Positions 1 to 8,796 are shown, counted from the first letter of the stretch. The stretch is DNA of 13,020 bases from Undibacterium sp. (GCA_019752975.1 JAIELM010000538.1:1-13020); one strand, 5' to 3'. Made by a program: numbers and translations. The notes: a model not told the origin generated them from the sequence alone.

Positions 1-567
1 TTTCAGAAACGTCGTAAGCTGTTTAAATATGTCGGTGGTCTGAAAGATTTTCCCAACAATATTAAGAAGCAGTTGGGCAAAAAAAGCCGTCTTCAAATCG
101 TTGCGACCCTGACTGAATTTTACCGTGAGGAAGCGCAGTTTTACGATGGCATTGCGGATCTATTAAAACAACTCATCGCCACCAAAGAGATTCGCGTTGG
201 ACTAGTCACACGCAACGTCAGCAACGAACCGGCTGTCACCATGAGTAGACTATTTGCTCGACACGACATTGATATAGCGGAGCTAGATTTTTTTGCTCAT
301 GTACCGATCCGCGCCAGTAAAGCCGATTATTTTAAAGCCGCCCGCAAACAGTTCGCCATTAACCCGGCTCGTAGTTATGCATGCGGTGACGAACACAAAG
401 ACTTTTCCTCAGCCATTGCCGCTGGCATGCATCCTTTCGTGGTCTCCTATGGCTTTGAAGACTATCAGCGATTATCACAAAAATATGCCGTACCAGAAGA
501 AGTGATTTCGCGTTCCCCATTAGAACTTTGCGGCCGGATAAGGCATGCCTTGGATTTGCCTACTTAG
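1..567 (+). CDS. HAD-family hydrolase, 5'-partial
   Basis: The reading frame is open from base 1 to the TAG at 565-567, so the true start lies before the window; the TTG at 73 is an internal codon. 188 residues are visible. Three C-terminal HAD signatures can be seen: a motif II-like LVTRNVS with Thr at visible residue 70, a motif III lysine in RASKADYF at residue 107, and the motif IV acidic cluster GDEHKD at residues 129-134, followed by a glycine-containing turn and a hydrophobic strand. The catalytic DxDx(T/V) motif I must lie upstream of base 1. HAD enzymes are soluble and usually remove phosphate from small molecules; nothing visible fixes the substrate. The gene ends at a hairpin shared with the convergent amtB. 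Confidence 0.8.
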   Translation, partial: FQKRRKLFKYVGGLKDFPNNIKKQLGKKSRLQIVATLTEFYREEAQFYDGIADLLKQLIATKEIRVGLVTRNVSNEPAVTMSRLFARHDIDIAELDFFAHVPIRASKADYFKAARKQFAINPARSYACGDEHKDFSSAIAAGMHPFVVSYGFEDYQRLSQKYAVPEEVISRSPLELCGRIRHALDLPT

Positions 568-618
568 GATAGGCTTTACTGCATCGATTTATCGGTAGCT
601 CGACATAAGCCTAAAATC

Positions 619-650
619 AACCCAACGTCTACCTTGTAGATAGTTGGGTT
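619..650. terminator. bidirectional hairpin between HAD gene and amtB
   Basis: AACCCAAC (619-626) pairs with GTTGGGTT (643-650). Inside, TCTAC (628-632) pairs with GTAGA (636-640) around a three-base loop. This gives 8 + 5 base pairs separated by a small bulge. On the plus strand it is followed by CTTTAAA; on the minus strand it is followed by GATTTTAG. Neither is a long U tract, but the position between two convergent genes fits a terminator used from both sides. Confidence 0.65.
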
Positions 651-662
651 CTTTAAACCATC

Positions 663-2090
663 TTAATTATGATAAGCCGACTCGCCATGACTAGTAATAT
701 CCAGACCCTCGCGCTCTTCCTCTTCTGGTACTCTCAGGCCGATCACCATATCGACTAATTTGTAAGCTATCAATGACACTACAGCCGACCAAATAATCGT
801 GATCCCTACCGCCTTGGCTTGGATGGTCAATTGCGTCAAAATTGAATAGGGATCGGTCGACATTTTGTTCGTCACATAATCAAAAATCCCTTGTCCTCCC
901 AACGCTGGCGAAGCAAATACACCGGTCATCAGGGCACCTAAAATACCACCCACACCATGGACACCAAAGACATCTAAAGTATCATCAGCTCCTAACAAGC
1001 GTTTGAGTCCATTGACTCCCCACAGGCAAACCACGCCAGCCATCAAACCTATGCACAAGCCGCCCATAGGGCCTACATAGCCACATGCGGGAGTAATTGC
1101 CACTAAGCCTGCTACCGCACCCGAAGCCGCGCCTAGCATGGATGGAGTCCCTTTACTCATCCACTCGCCGCCCACCCACGCTACCGTCGCAGCAGCCGTC
1201 GCCAACAAGGTGTTGATAAAGGCTAGGGCCGCGATGTCATTGGCTTCATAAGCCGAGCCCGCATTGAAACCAAACCAGCCTACCCACAATAATGAAGCTC
1301 CTATCATCGTCATCGTTAGCGAGTGCGGAGCCATCGCTTCTCTACCGTAGCCTATCCGTTTTCCTATCATGAACGCACCCACCAAACCGGCCACAGCGGC
1401 GTTAATATGCACCACAGTTCCACCAGCAAAATCGAGTGCGCCCATTTGCCATAAATAGCCCGCTTTTGCAGTTTCAACTAACAAACTGGCAGCATCTTTA
1501 ATCGCATCTGGCCCAGTCCAAAACCAGACCATATGGGCGATCGGTAAATAGCTAAACGTGAACCACAGTACGACAAAAGCGAGTACCGCTTTAAACTTTG
1601 CGCGCTCAGCGAAGGCACCAATAATCAGACCACAAGTAATCGCTGCAAAAGTCGCTTGAAATGCAGCAAACACAAATTCTGGAATCATCACTCCTTTGCT
1701 AAAGGTAGCCGCGGTACTAAAACTGGCATGCACAGGATCCCAAATGCCGCGTAAAAAAAGACGATCAAATCCACCTAAAATTGAACCACCTTCCGTGAAT
1801 GCCAAGGAGTAGCCATACATGCACCACAAGACAATGATGAGCGCAAAAATCATGAACACTTGCAGCAATACCGAAAGCATATTTTTTGCTCTCACTAAGC
1901 CACCGTAAAATAGTGCCAGCCCAGGTATCGCCATCATGCAAACCAACATGGTAGCGACCATCATCCAGGCAGTGTCCGCTTTATTCACCACGCTAACGGG
2001 CGCGCTGACAGCCGCTTGAGCCAACGCCAGGCCACTATAACTACAAAGTGCGATGCTTGTTACGAACAGCAAAATAAGATATTTTTTCAT
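663..2090 (-). CDS. amtB: AmtB-type ammonium transporter
   Basis: Inner-membrane ammonium channel of the Amt/MEP/Rh family. Residues 1-25 look like a cleavable signal peptide (lysine-rich start, hydrophobic core, ALAQ end), as in E. coli AmtB, followed by about eleven hydrophobic segments. Family signatures are present: GLALFYGGLVRAKN at 57-70, DFAGGTVVHI with pore His228, GFNAGSA at 274-280, and DVFGVHGVGG with the second pore histidine, His378. The cytoplasmic tail is rich in Glu (PEEEEREG, 455-462), where PII proteins commonly contact the channel. Length (475 aa) is normal. The ATG at 2090 is preceded by AGGGC about six bases away. It is the last gene of the porin-glnK-amtB operon, 92 bp after glnK. 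GlnK should block the pore when nitrogen is plentiful. Confidence 0.97.
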   Translation of the reverse strand: MKKYLILLFVTSIALCSYSGLALAQAAVSAPVSVVNKADTAWMMVATMLVCMMAIPGLALFYGGLVRAKNMLSVLLQVFMIFALIIVLWCMYGYSLAFTEGGSILGGFDRLFLRGIWDPVHASFSTAATFSKGVMIPEFVFAAFQATFAAITCGLIIGAFAERAKFKAVLAFVVLWFTFSYLPIAHMVWFWTGPDAIKDAASLLVETAKAGYLWQMGALDFAGGTVVHINAAVAGLVGAFMIGKRIGYGREAMAPHSLTMTMIGASLLWVGWFGFNAGSAYEANDIAALAFINTLLATAAATVAWVGGEWMSKGTPSMLGAASGAVAGLVAITPACGYVGPMGGLCIGLMAGVVCLWGVNGLKRLLGADDTLDVFGVHGVGGILGALMTGVFASPALGGQGIFDYVTNKMSTDPYSILTQLTIQAKAVGITIIWSAVVSLIAYKLVDMVIGLRVPEEEEREGLDITSHGESAYHN

Positions 2091-2128
2091 GATAAGCCCT
2101 ACAAAATTTTAGACAAAAAGAGTCCCTT

Positions 2129-2165
2129 CCAAGATCAAGGTCTTGGAGATCTTATTTCAAGATCT
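2129..2165 (-). promoter_or_regulatory. tandem, mutually exclusive stem-loops between glnK and amtB
   Basis: In the transcribed (minus) direction the first stem is AGATCTT/AAGATCT (2165-2159 with 2153-2147; 5-base loop) and the second is CCAAGA/TCTTGG (2146-2141 with 2134-2129; 6-base loop). GATCTT occurs in both elements, so an alternative pairing (2153-2148 with 2136-2131) is possible. Beyond the second stem the transcript reads AAGGGACTCTTTTTG, so a five-base U run lies about eight bases after it. This could be an intercistronic attenuator, a partial terminator or an RNA processing and stability element. The pairing is seen directly; the role is inferred. Confidence 0.45.
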
Positions 2166-2182
2166 AAGGAGGAAATTGGTTT

Positions 2183-3306
<1,124 letters not shown>

Positions 3307-3385
3307 GTCAAGTCCTTTAAAAATAGACGGGTCAATACAAGGAAAAGTCCAACCGTTGATATTGTCTGTCCTTTCATTGTCATCT

Positions 3386-3401
3386 AGCAGAAGTCGTGCC
3401 A
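3386..3401 (-). promoter_or_regulatory. sigma-54 (RpoN) promoter of porin-glnK-amtB
   Basis: Read on the minus strand, the site is TGGCACGACTTCTGCT. Against the consensus TGGCACG-N4-TTGCW it matches every fixed position but one (C for T at the start of the -12 element), with the essential GG and GC at the correct spacing. Transcription should begin near 3376, giving a leader of about 70 nt before the porin ATG. A sigma-54 promoter is the expected control for a glnK-amtB operon and implies activation by an AAA+ protein, most likely NtrC. Confidence 0.85.
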
Positions 3402-3669
3402 GCTATTTGAAAGGGACAAAAATCACCACATGCAAGGAAAAAAAAGGCTACGTGAGAATAAAAATTTGGCCATGTTTTGCGCTACTCAGAGACGAAATAT
3501 AGCTAGTCTACGAAGACAACCGTGTTTCAAGACGATCACAAAGAAAAACAAATTCCGACGATGTTCATGAAAAGTGTTAAATTACTACTTTGGCGAAGTT
3601 TTAGTGCATTTCCCAAAGCCACTGCACAACAATGGCGCAAAGAGTGAATCAAGTAAGAGCAAGCGGAAG

Positions 3670-3702
3670 TGCACCGCACCATTATTGCACCATATAGGTA
3701 AT
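3670..3702. promoter_or_regulatory. clustered GCACC boxes, candidate NtrC enhancer
   Basis: TGCACC occurs at 3670-3675 and 3686-3691, with GCACC also at 3676-3680. GCACCATTAT (3676-3685) and GCACCATATA (3687-3696) form an 11-bp-spaced direct repeat. TGCACCATATAGGTAAT (3686-3702) resembles the NtrC dyad TGCACCA-N3-TGGTGCA, with a good left half and a partial right half. It lies about 290 bp upstream of the sigma-54 promoter, somewhat far but workable for an enhancer. NtrC binding is inferred. Confidence 0.4.
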
Positions 3703-3781
3703 AGCCAAGCATTAGTCATTTTCTGGGTATTCTCTGCGCTGCCAAAAAGCAACGAATTCATTTTATTATTGAAAGCATCTT

Positions 3782-4027
3782 ATGGAAAAAACGACTTTTT
3801 TTGACGATATTCAAACAAAACTACATCAAGTCTTAGAAAACTCTCCGGCCAAAGACATAGAAAAAAATGTCAAAGCCATGATGAGCCAAGGGTTTGCCAA
3901 GCTCGATTTAGTCACCCGTGAAGAGTTTGATATCCAAGCCCAAGTGTTGGCCAAAACTCGCGCCAAGCTAGAAGCTCTAGAAACCCGCGTTCAGGCCTTA
4001 GAACAGCGCTTGCTTGATCAAAACTAG
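3782..4027 (+). CDS. ubiK: UbiK-type ubiquinone biosynthesis accessory factor
   Basis: 81 residues, slightly shorter than E. coli UbiK (YqiC, about 96). The N-terminal half is an amphipathic helical region (FFDDIQTKLHQVLENSP). The C-terminal half, from about residue 48, is a strongly predicted coiled coil with Leu and Ala heptads (KTRAKLEALETRVQALEQRL). This layout and the phrase LVTREEFDIQAQVLAKTR identify the BMFP/UbiK family. UbiK is a small protein that assists assembly or function of the ubiquinone biosynthesis (Ubi) complex at the inner membrane. The ATG at 3782 has only a weak GAAAG site. yifB follows after 12 bp, a pairing I recall as common in proteobacteria, though no functional link is established. 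Confidence 0.88.
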   Translation: MEKTTFFDDIQTKLHQVLENSPAKDIEKNVKAMMSQGFAKLDLVTREEFDIQAQVLAKTRAKLEALETRVQALEQRLLDQN

Positions 4028-4044
4028 GCCATCCTCCTTATGGC
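4028..4044 (+). promoter_or_regulatory. start-codon hairpin of yifB
   Basis: GCCAT (4028-4032) pairs with ATGGC (4040-4044), which contains the yifB start codon. The seven-base loop is CCTCCTT. The stem begins immediately after the ubiK stop TAG (4025-4027), and no Shine-Dalgarno sequence precedes the yifB ATG. A ribosome finishing ubiK would melt the stem, so translation of yifB is probably coupled to ubiK. Pairing is seen; coupling is inferred. Confidence 0.4.
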
Positions 4045-5566
4045 ATTAGCGGTACTCAAAAGTCGCGCCTTAAACGGTATGGACGCACCCGAGGTCACTG
4101 TCGAGGTGCATTTGGCCAATGGTTTGCCAGGTTTTACTATCGTTGGCCTTCCAGAGACCGAAGTCAAAGAGTCCAAAGATAGAGTCAGAGCCGCCCTACA
4201 AAACGCCCGCTTTGACTTTCCTGCGCAAAGAATCACCGTAAATTTAGCGCCGGCAGAACTACCTAAAGAATCCGGTCGATTTGATCTCCCCATCGCTTTA
4301 GGTATCCTAGCGGCCTCGGGACAGATTCCTAGTGATGCATTAGATAAATATGAGTTTGCCGGAGAATTATCCTTATCAGGTGAATTACGCCCGGTACGTG
4401 GTGCTTTAGCGATGACCTTCGCGATCTGCAAAAATTTGCAAGGAAAAAACGGTACTCCTCGTGCTTTTATCCTGCCCAGCGCCAACGCAAACGAAGCCTC
4501 CCTCGTCAGCGAAGCACAAATCTATCCAGCTGATTCACTCTTGCAGGTATGCGCCCACTTCGCAGCAACAGATCAAGAATCCAAAATCTCACCACATCGT
4601 CGAATCAGCGTCAATGCTCAACCGAGCTATGCCGACTTCGACGAAGTCAAGGGACAATCCCAGGCTAAACGTGCTTTTGAAGTGGCTGCTGCGGGTCTGC
4701 ATAGCGCTCTCCTGATTGGTCCACCTGGGACTGGAAAATCCATGTTAGCCAATCGCTTTCCTGGCATTCTACCGAGGATGACCGACCAAGAAGCCTTGGA
4801 GTCAGCCGCGGTACTTTCCCTCACCAGCGGATTTTCTATCGACAAATGGAAACAAAGACCTTTTAGGTCACCTCACCACACCGCTTCTGCAGTGGCCTTG
4901 GTTGGAGGTGGTGGAACGCCACGACCTGGGGAAATCTCTTTAGCGCACCACGGTGTATTATTTTTAGATGAGCTACCTGAGTTTGATCGGCGGGTTTTGG
5001 AAGTGTTACGCGAACCTTTAGAATCAGGACACATCAGTATTTCACGAGCGGCCAAACAAGCCCAATTTCCAGCACGTTTCCAGTTAATTGCGGCCATGAA
5101 TCCCTGTCCCTGCGGTTATTACGGACATCATAATGGTAAATGTCGATGCACACCTGATGCGATAAATCGCTATCAGGGTAAAATTTCTGGCCCATTGTTG
5201 GACAGAATCGATATGCAAATTCAAGTCCACGCTTTGCCACACGCCGATCTGCTCAAACAAAGCCAAAGCGAATCATCTCAGCATATTCAAGCACGGGTGG
5301 AGCAGGCGTTCGAACGTCAATTGCTACGCCAAAACAAAACCAACAATCTACTATCTGGCAAAGAAATTGAGCAATTTTGCCCTTTAGAGTCGGTCACCGA
5401 GCAATTATTGCAAAATGCCATGAGCAAATTTAATTGGTCCGCTCGCGCTTATCATCGCGTTTTAAAAGTAGCTAGAACCATCGCCGACTTGGCAAACTCC
5501 CCACAAATCAAACAAGCTCATGTGGCAGAAGCGATACAGTATCGACGCGCGCTTAACGAAACTTGA
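4040..5566 (+). CDS. yifB: YifB-family Mg-chelatase-like AAA+ ATPase
   Basis: 508 residues, the normal length for YifB/ComM. Residues 1-170 are the N-terminal ChlI-like (Lon-protease-fold) domain, with the opening MALAVLKSRALNGMDAPEV characteristic of the family; this supports the start. Walker A GPPGTGKS is at 227-234 and Walker B VLFLDE has Asp310 and Glu311. The family-specific cysteine motif NPCPCGYYGHHNGKCRC is at 354-370 (Cys356, 358, 368, 370), and a C-terminal chelatase domain follows. Members close to ComM act as hexameric helicases that extend D-loop branch migration during natural transformation; YifB of other bacteria is not well characterised. The protein is cytosolic. The gene sits 12 bp after ubiK with no clear ribosome site. 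Confidence 0.95.
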   Translation: MALAVLKSRALNGMDAPEVTVEVHLANGLPGFTIVGLPETEVKESKDRVRAALQNARFDFPAQRITVNLAPAELPKESGRFDLPIALGILAASGQIPSDALDKYEFAGELSLSGELRPVRGALAMTFAICKNLQGKNGTPRAFILPSANANEASLVSEAQIYPADSLLQVCAHFAATDQESKISPHRRISVNAQPSYADFDEVKGQSQAKRAFEVAAAGLHSALLIGPPGTGKSMLANRFPGILPRMTDQEALESAAVLSLTSGFSIDKWKQRPFRSPHHTASAVALVGGGGTPRPGEISLAHHGVLFLDELPEFDRRVLEVLREPLESGHISISRAAKQAQFPARFQLIAAMNPCPCGYYGHHNGKCRCTPDAINRYQGKISGPLLDRIDMQIQVHALPHADLLKQSQSESSQHIQARVEQAFERQLLRQNKTNNLLSGKEIEQFCPLESVTEQLLQNAMSKFNWSARAYHRVLKVARTIADLANSPQIKQAHVAEAIQYRRALNET

Positions 5567-5567
5567 T

Positions 5568-5601
5568 ACCGCACAACAGCGGTTTCGCTATTTTCACCGC
5601 T
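5568..5601 (+). terminator. possible weak terminator after yifB
   Basis: Just after the yifB stop, ACCGC (5568-5572) can pair with GCGGT (5579-5583), followed by TTTCGCTATTTT. Alternatively AGCGGT (5578-5583) can pair with ACCGCT (5596-5601). Both stems are only 5-6 bp and neither has a solid T run, so this is a weak call. Confidence 0.25.
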
Positions 5602-5622
5602 TTGGCTTACACTATTACCTAA

Positions 5623-5648
5623 CAGTAAGTCCCCCAAAATGCTTACTG
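5623..5648 (+). repeat. 7-bp inverted repeat upstream of the chemoreceptor gene
   Basis: CAGTAAG (5623-5629) and CTTACTG (5642-5648) are perfect inverted copies separated by 12 bp, 40 bp before the chemoreceptor ATG. It may be an operator or a leader hairpin. No T run follows, so it is not a standard terminator. Confidence 0.35.
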
Positions 5649-5687
5649 CTCTCCTATCGATGTTCTCACCATTAGTCGAGGTACTAG

Positions 5688-7487
5688 ATGAGTATCAAGC
5701 GCAGAATTTGGGCTCTGCCCATCATAGCGACCGTCATTTTCGGCGCTGGGATCGCCGCCAGTGTGTTTTTTTCCACCACCGCCATCAAATCGATCAAGAC
5801 CACAGAGAGCATCGATTATCCCGTTTTGGATTACTCAAAAAATATACAGTCCGATGTTCAGGGTATCGTCGACGCGCTAAAACAAGCAGTAGGTGAGGGT
5901 GATAAAAAAGCCATGGACGCGGTCGCAGAACGCGCCAAGAAAGTACGCGAGAGATTCAAAGCTTTAGCGAAATTACAGGGGCAAGATGGCTTAGCTGGAC
6001 GTCTAGAAAAAGAATTTGACGCCTACTATACGCCAGCAAACTCAGTGGCCAAAATTATGATGAACGTGGAACAAGGCGATCCAACTGCAGCGATAGGGCA
6101 AATGCAGTCGTCCTTAAAAACACTAGAGACTGATCTTGCCAAAACGGTGGAATCGGCGCAGGCACAATTTACCTCTGGCGTAGACAATAGTGGAGATAAC
6201 GTGCGTCGGGTACTAACCACAGTAATCCTTTCAGGACTGATCGTTATCATGGTGCTAGGTGCGGTGTCCTACTTCATTATTCGCACTGTTTGGCAGCAGT
6301 TAGGAGGAGAACCTGAGTACGCGCAAGAGATCGCATCAGCGGTCGCTTCTGGAGATCTCAGTATGCAAATTGAAGTTGAGAGTGGTGACGATACCAGTCT
6401 TTTAGCGGCACTCTCCGAGATGCAGGATAGACTTAAAAATATGGTGACAGAAATCAAAACGTCTGCCGAAACCATTAAAGTCGCCAGCGCCGAAATCGCT
6501 TCTGGAAATGTCGATCTTTCCTCTAGAACCGAGTCGCAAGCAAGCAGTTTAGAGGAGACTTCTAGCTCTATGGTCAGCATGACCGATACCGTCAAACAAA
6601 ACGCTGACAATGCCCGACAAGCCAACAAAATGGTGGAGACCGCATCCACTGTTGCCGTTAAAGGAGGCGAAGTTGTTAATCAAGTGGTCGCCACCATGGA
6701 GGACATCAACCAATCGTCGAAAAAAATCGTCGACATCATTAGCGTAATTGATGGAATCGCCTTTCAAACCAATATTTTGGCTTTAAATGCCGCAGTCGAA
6801 GCGGCCCGAGCAGGTGAACAGGGACGTGGCTTTGCCGTAGTTGCTTCCGAAGTGCGTAGTCTCGCACAAAGAAGTGCTGCCGCGGCCAAGGAGATTAAGT
6901 CCTTAATCGGTGATTCTGTGGATAAGGTTAAAACTGGTTCAGTGTTGGTCGATCAAGCGGGTCAAACCATGGGAGAAATTGTCGCCTCAGTGAGACGTGT
7001 GAGTGACATCATGGCAGAAATCACCGCCGCAAGCCAAGAGCAAAGTAGTGGGATACAAGAAATCGGTGCATCGATTAATCAAATGGATGAGATGACCCAA
7101 CAAAATGCAGCATTGGTGGAAGAAGCAGCAGCGGCAGCGGAATCTTTAGAAGAACAGGCAGGCATCCTAAGCACAGCACTAGAAGTGTTTAAGCTCAGCC
7201 CTCTGAGTATGAAGCCGACTACCCGTGCACCTATGAACCCCGGCTCCAGCCCGATGACATCAACAAAAACAGCAACCACTAGGATAGCCGCAAAGCCAAA
7301 CAAACCAAAACCCATCGCCAAACCAGCCAAGCAAGCTCCAGCTTATTCCTCGGACGAGACCGATCACGTGCTAGAGGTCGAAACTCGGGGCACTACTACA
7401 TCGACGAATAATCGACAAAGTGGTGTAAAGCCAGGTGCTTTTAAAAAAACCAGCGATCCGATTGATAGTGATTGGGAAGAGTTTTAA
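5688..7487 (+). CDS. methyl-accepting chemotaxis protein (chemoreceptor)
   Basis: 599 residues. TM1 spans about 8-30 and TM2 about 175-199, enclosing a periplasmic domain of about 145 residues, mostly helical in appearance, that resembles small four-helix-bundle sensors. A HAMP-type segment follows (about 200-250). The long cytoplasmic coiled coil has the conserved tip at about 352-396, including [32 protein letters not shown] and SLAQRSA, which contacts CheA and CheW. Glu/Gln-rich helices on both sides carry likely methylation sites. Residues about 504-594 are a flexible Pro/Lys/Thr-rich tail ending in DWEEF, matching the xWxxF pentapeptide that tethers CheR and CheB in Tar and Tsr. The ATG at 5688 has GAGG seven bases upstream. 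The ligand is unknown; the gene stands alone, away from che genes. Confidence 0.95.
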   Translation: MSIKRRIWALPIIATVIFGAGIAASVFFSTTAIKSIKTTESIDYPVLDYSKNIQSDVQGIVDALKQAVGEGDKKAMDAVAERAKKVRERFKALAKLQGQDGLAGRLEKEFDAYYTPANSVAKIMMNVEQGDPTAAIGQMQSSLKTLETDLAKTVESAQAQFTSGVDNSGDNVRRVLTTVILSGLIVIMVLGAVSYFIIRTVWQQLGGEPEYAQEIASAVASGDLSMQIEVESGDDTSLLAALSEMQDRLKNMVTEIKTSAETIKVASAEIASGNVDLSSRTESQASSLEETSSSMVSMTDTVKQNADNARQANKMVETASTVAVKGGEVVNQVVATMEDINQSSKKIVDIISVIDGIAFQTNILALNAAVEAARAGEQGRGFAVVASEVRSLAQRSAAAAKEIKSLIGDSVDKVKTGSVLVDQAGQTMGEIVASVRRVSDIMAEITAASQEQSSGIQEIGASINQMDEMTQQNAALVEEAAAAAESLEEQAGILSTALEVFKLSPLSMKPTTRAPMNPGSSPMTSTKTATTRIAAKPNKPKPIAKPAKQAPAYSSDETDHVLEVETRGTTTSTNNRQSGVKPGAFKKTSDPIDSDWEEF

Positions 7488-7505
7488 TACCCGTTTATTT
7501 CAAGC

Positions 7506-8705
7506 TCAACTCAAAAATGACTCTGCTAAATTGACCCAGTAACTCGCCCCAAGCGGTAACAGTGCGTCGTTGAAATCGTAACTAGGATTATGTAAGTTGC
7601 ATGGTCCTAGTCCATGTCCTAGACTACGATGGTCACCATCGCCATTCCCAATAAAGACATAGCAACCGGGCTTAGCCTGTAGCATGAAGGCAAAGTCCTC
7701 TGCTCCCATGGAGGCTTCCACCTTAGTATTGACCTGCGCCTCACCCACCATCTTTTGTAATACCTCAGTAGCTAACTGGGTTTCTTTTTCGTGATTGATG
7801 AGGGCGGGATAGTTACGTGTGAACCTAAAATCGACGCTAGCACCGTAAGCCTCGGCAGTATGGCGAGCCATACTTTGCATGCGTTTTTCAATTTCATCTA
7901 AAACCGCACCATCAAAAGTGCGTACCGTACCCACCATGATCGCTTCATCGGCAATCACATTGGTTGCGCTACCAGCATGAATTTGCGTGATCGACAAAAC
8001 TGCCGAAGCAAGAGGATTAATTTGACGACTAACGATGGTCTGCCATGCTTGCGCTATATGTACCGCCACCATAATTGGATCTATCCCCATTTGTGGCTGC
8101 GCCGCATGCGCTCCCTTGCCGCTAATTTTAAGCGCAAATTCATTGGCAGAGGCCATCATTGCACCACTTTTTAGGGCGAAGTGACCTACAGGAATACCCG
8201 GCCAATTGTGCATACCAAACACCGCATCCACGGGACATTTCTCAAACAGGCCCTGCGATATCATCACTTCGGCGCCACCACCACCCTCTTCGGCTGGTTG
8301 AAAAATAAGATACACCGTACCATCGAAATGACCAAATTTTTGCAAATAATGAGCCGCGCTCAATAACATGGCGGTATGCCCGTCATGACCGCAGCTATGC
8401 ATCTTTCCTGGATGCTGTGAAGTATGTGCAAATTCATTGACCTCTTGCATTGGTAAGGCGTCCATGTCAGCACGCAAACCAATTGCCCGGTGACTTTGAC
8501 CACGTCGGATCACACCAACGACTCCTGTTCCTGCTAGGCCTTGGAGTATAGTGATACCCCATTCTTGCAATTTTTCCGCGACCAAGGCCGAAGTACGAAA
8601 CTCCTCGAAACTTAATTCGGGATGAGCATGAATGTCCCGCCGAATAACCTGCATTTCAGCTTGGGATTCTTCTATTGAAGTGTGAATGATAGGGGCGGGG
8701 TTCAC
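7506..8705 (-). CDS. M20-family amidohydrolase (hippurate / IAA-amino acid hydrolase type)
   Basis: 399 residues, the usual length. Metal-ligand and catalytic motifs of the peptidase M20D subgroup are present: IRRDIHAHPELSFEE (21-35), GLRADMDALPM (76-86), HSCGHDGH with Cys105, His107 and His110, QPAEEGGGGA with Glu139 and Glu140, MGAEDFAF, and a late LHNPSYDFND that supplies the last histidine. Such enzymes split N-acyl amino acids (hippurate, IAA conjugates, N-acetyl amino acids), releasing the amino acid; the exact substrate cannot be read from sequence. No signal peptide is seen, so it is cytosolic. The start is GTG at 8705 with AGGA about six bases upstream; this places 20 residues before IRRD, close to related proteins. 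An out-of-frame ATGTGA overlaps the start. It converges with the chemoreceptor gene, with 18 bp between stops. Confidence 0.93.
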   Translation of the reverse strand: MNPAPIIHTSIEESQAEMQVIRRDIHAHPELSFEEFRTSALVAEKLQEWGITILQGLAGTGVVGVIRRGQSHRAIGLRADMDALPMQEVNEFAHTSQHPGKMHSCGHDGHTAMLLSAAHYLQKFGHFDGTVYLIFQPAEEGGGGAEVMISQGLFEKCPVDAVFGMHNWPGIPVGHFALKSGAMMASANEFALKISGKGAHAAQPQMGIDPIMVAVHIAQAWQTIVSRQINPLASAVLSITQIHAGSATNVIADEAIMVGTVRTFDGAVLDEIEKRMQSMARHTAEAYGASVDFRFTRNYPALINHEKETQLATEVLQKMVGEAQVNTKVEASMGAEDFAFMLQAKPGCYVFIGNGDGDHRSLGHGLGPCNLHNPSYDFNDALLPLGASYWVNLAESFLS

Positions 8706-8771
8706 ATGGTTCCTAAATAAAATAAGTACCCCATTTTACCTGTAGGAATCGCCATAAGAAATCAAATTTAA

Positions 8772-8796
8772 AGAATGAATTCACCTATTTCATTCT
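8772..8796. promoter_or_regulatory. 25-bp palindrome, candidate operator
   Basis: AGAATGAA (8772-8779) and TTCATTCT (8789-8796) are perfect 8-bp inverted copies with a 9-bp spacer. It lies about 65 bp upstream of the amidohydrolase start on one side and about 75 bp upstream of the small-RNA promoter on the other. Size and symmetry suit a dimeric repressor or activator. No T run follows on either strand, so a terminator is less likely. Confidence 0.45.

Larger units (their letters stand above)
3307..3781. other. 475-bp divergent intergenic region
   Basis: This region separates the porin-glnK-amtB operon from ubiK. It holds a sigma-54 promoter for the operon, a cluster of GCACC boxes, an inverted pair GTGCA (3604-3608) and TGCAC (3623-3627) separated by 14 bp, and no convincing gene. 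I could not identify a clear sigma-70 promoter for ubiK; a TATTAT at 3764-3769 lies too close to the start codon to be likely. Confidence 0.6.

Noticed and set aside
73..567. TTG at 73 as the start of the HAD gene
   Set aside because: The same frame is open and protein-like back to base 1 (KYVGGLKDFPNNIKKQ), so the gene is simply cut by the window edge.
3561..3647. Small frame of 28 residues beginning MFMKSVKLLLW in the divergent region
   Set aside because: No ribosome-binding site and no recognised family; the length is within chance in this AT-rich gap.
3574..3804. 76-residue plus-strand frame ending over the ubiK start
   Set aside because: Sequence has no protein-like pattern, no ribosome site, and overlaps the real ubiK start in another frame.
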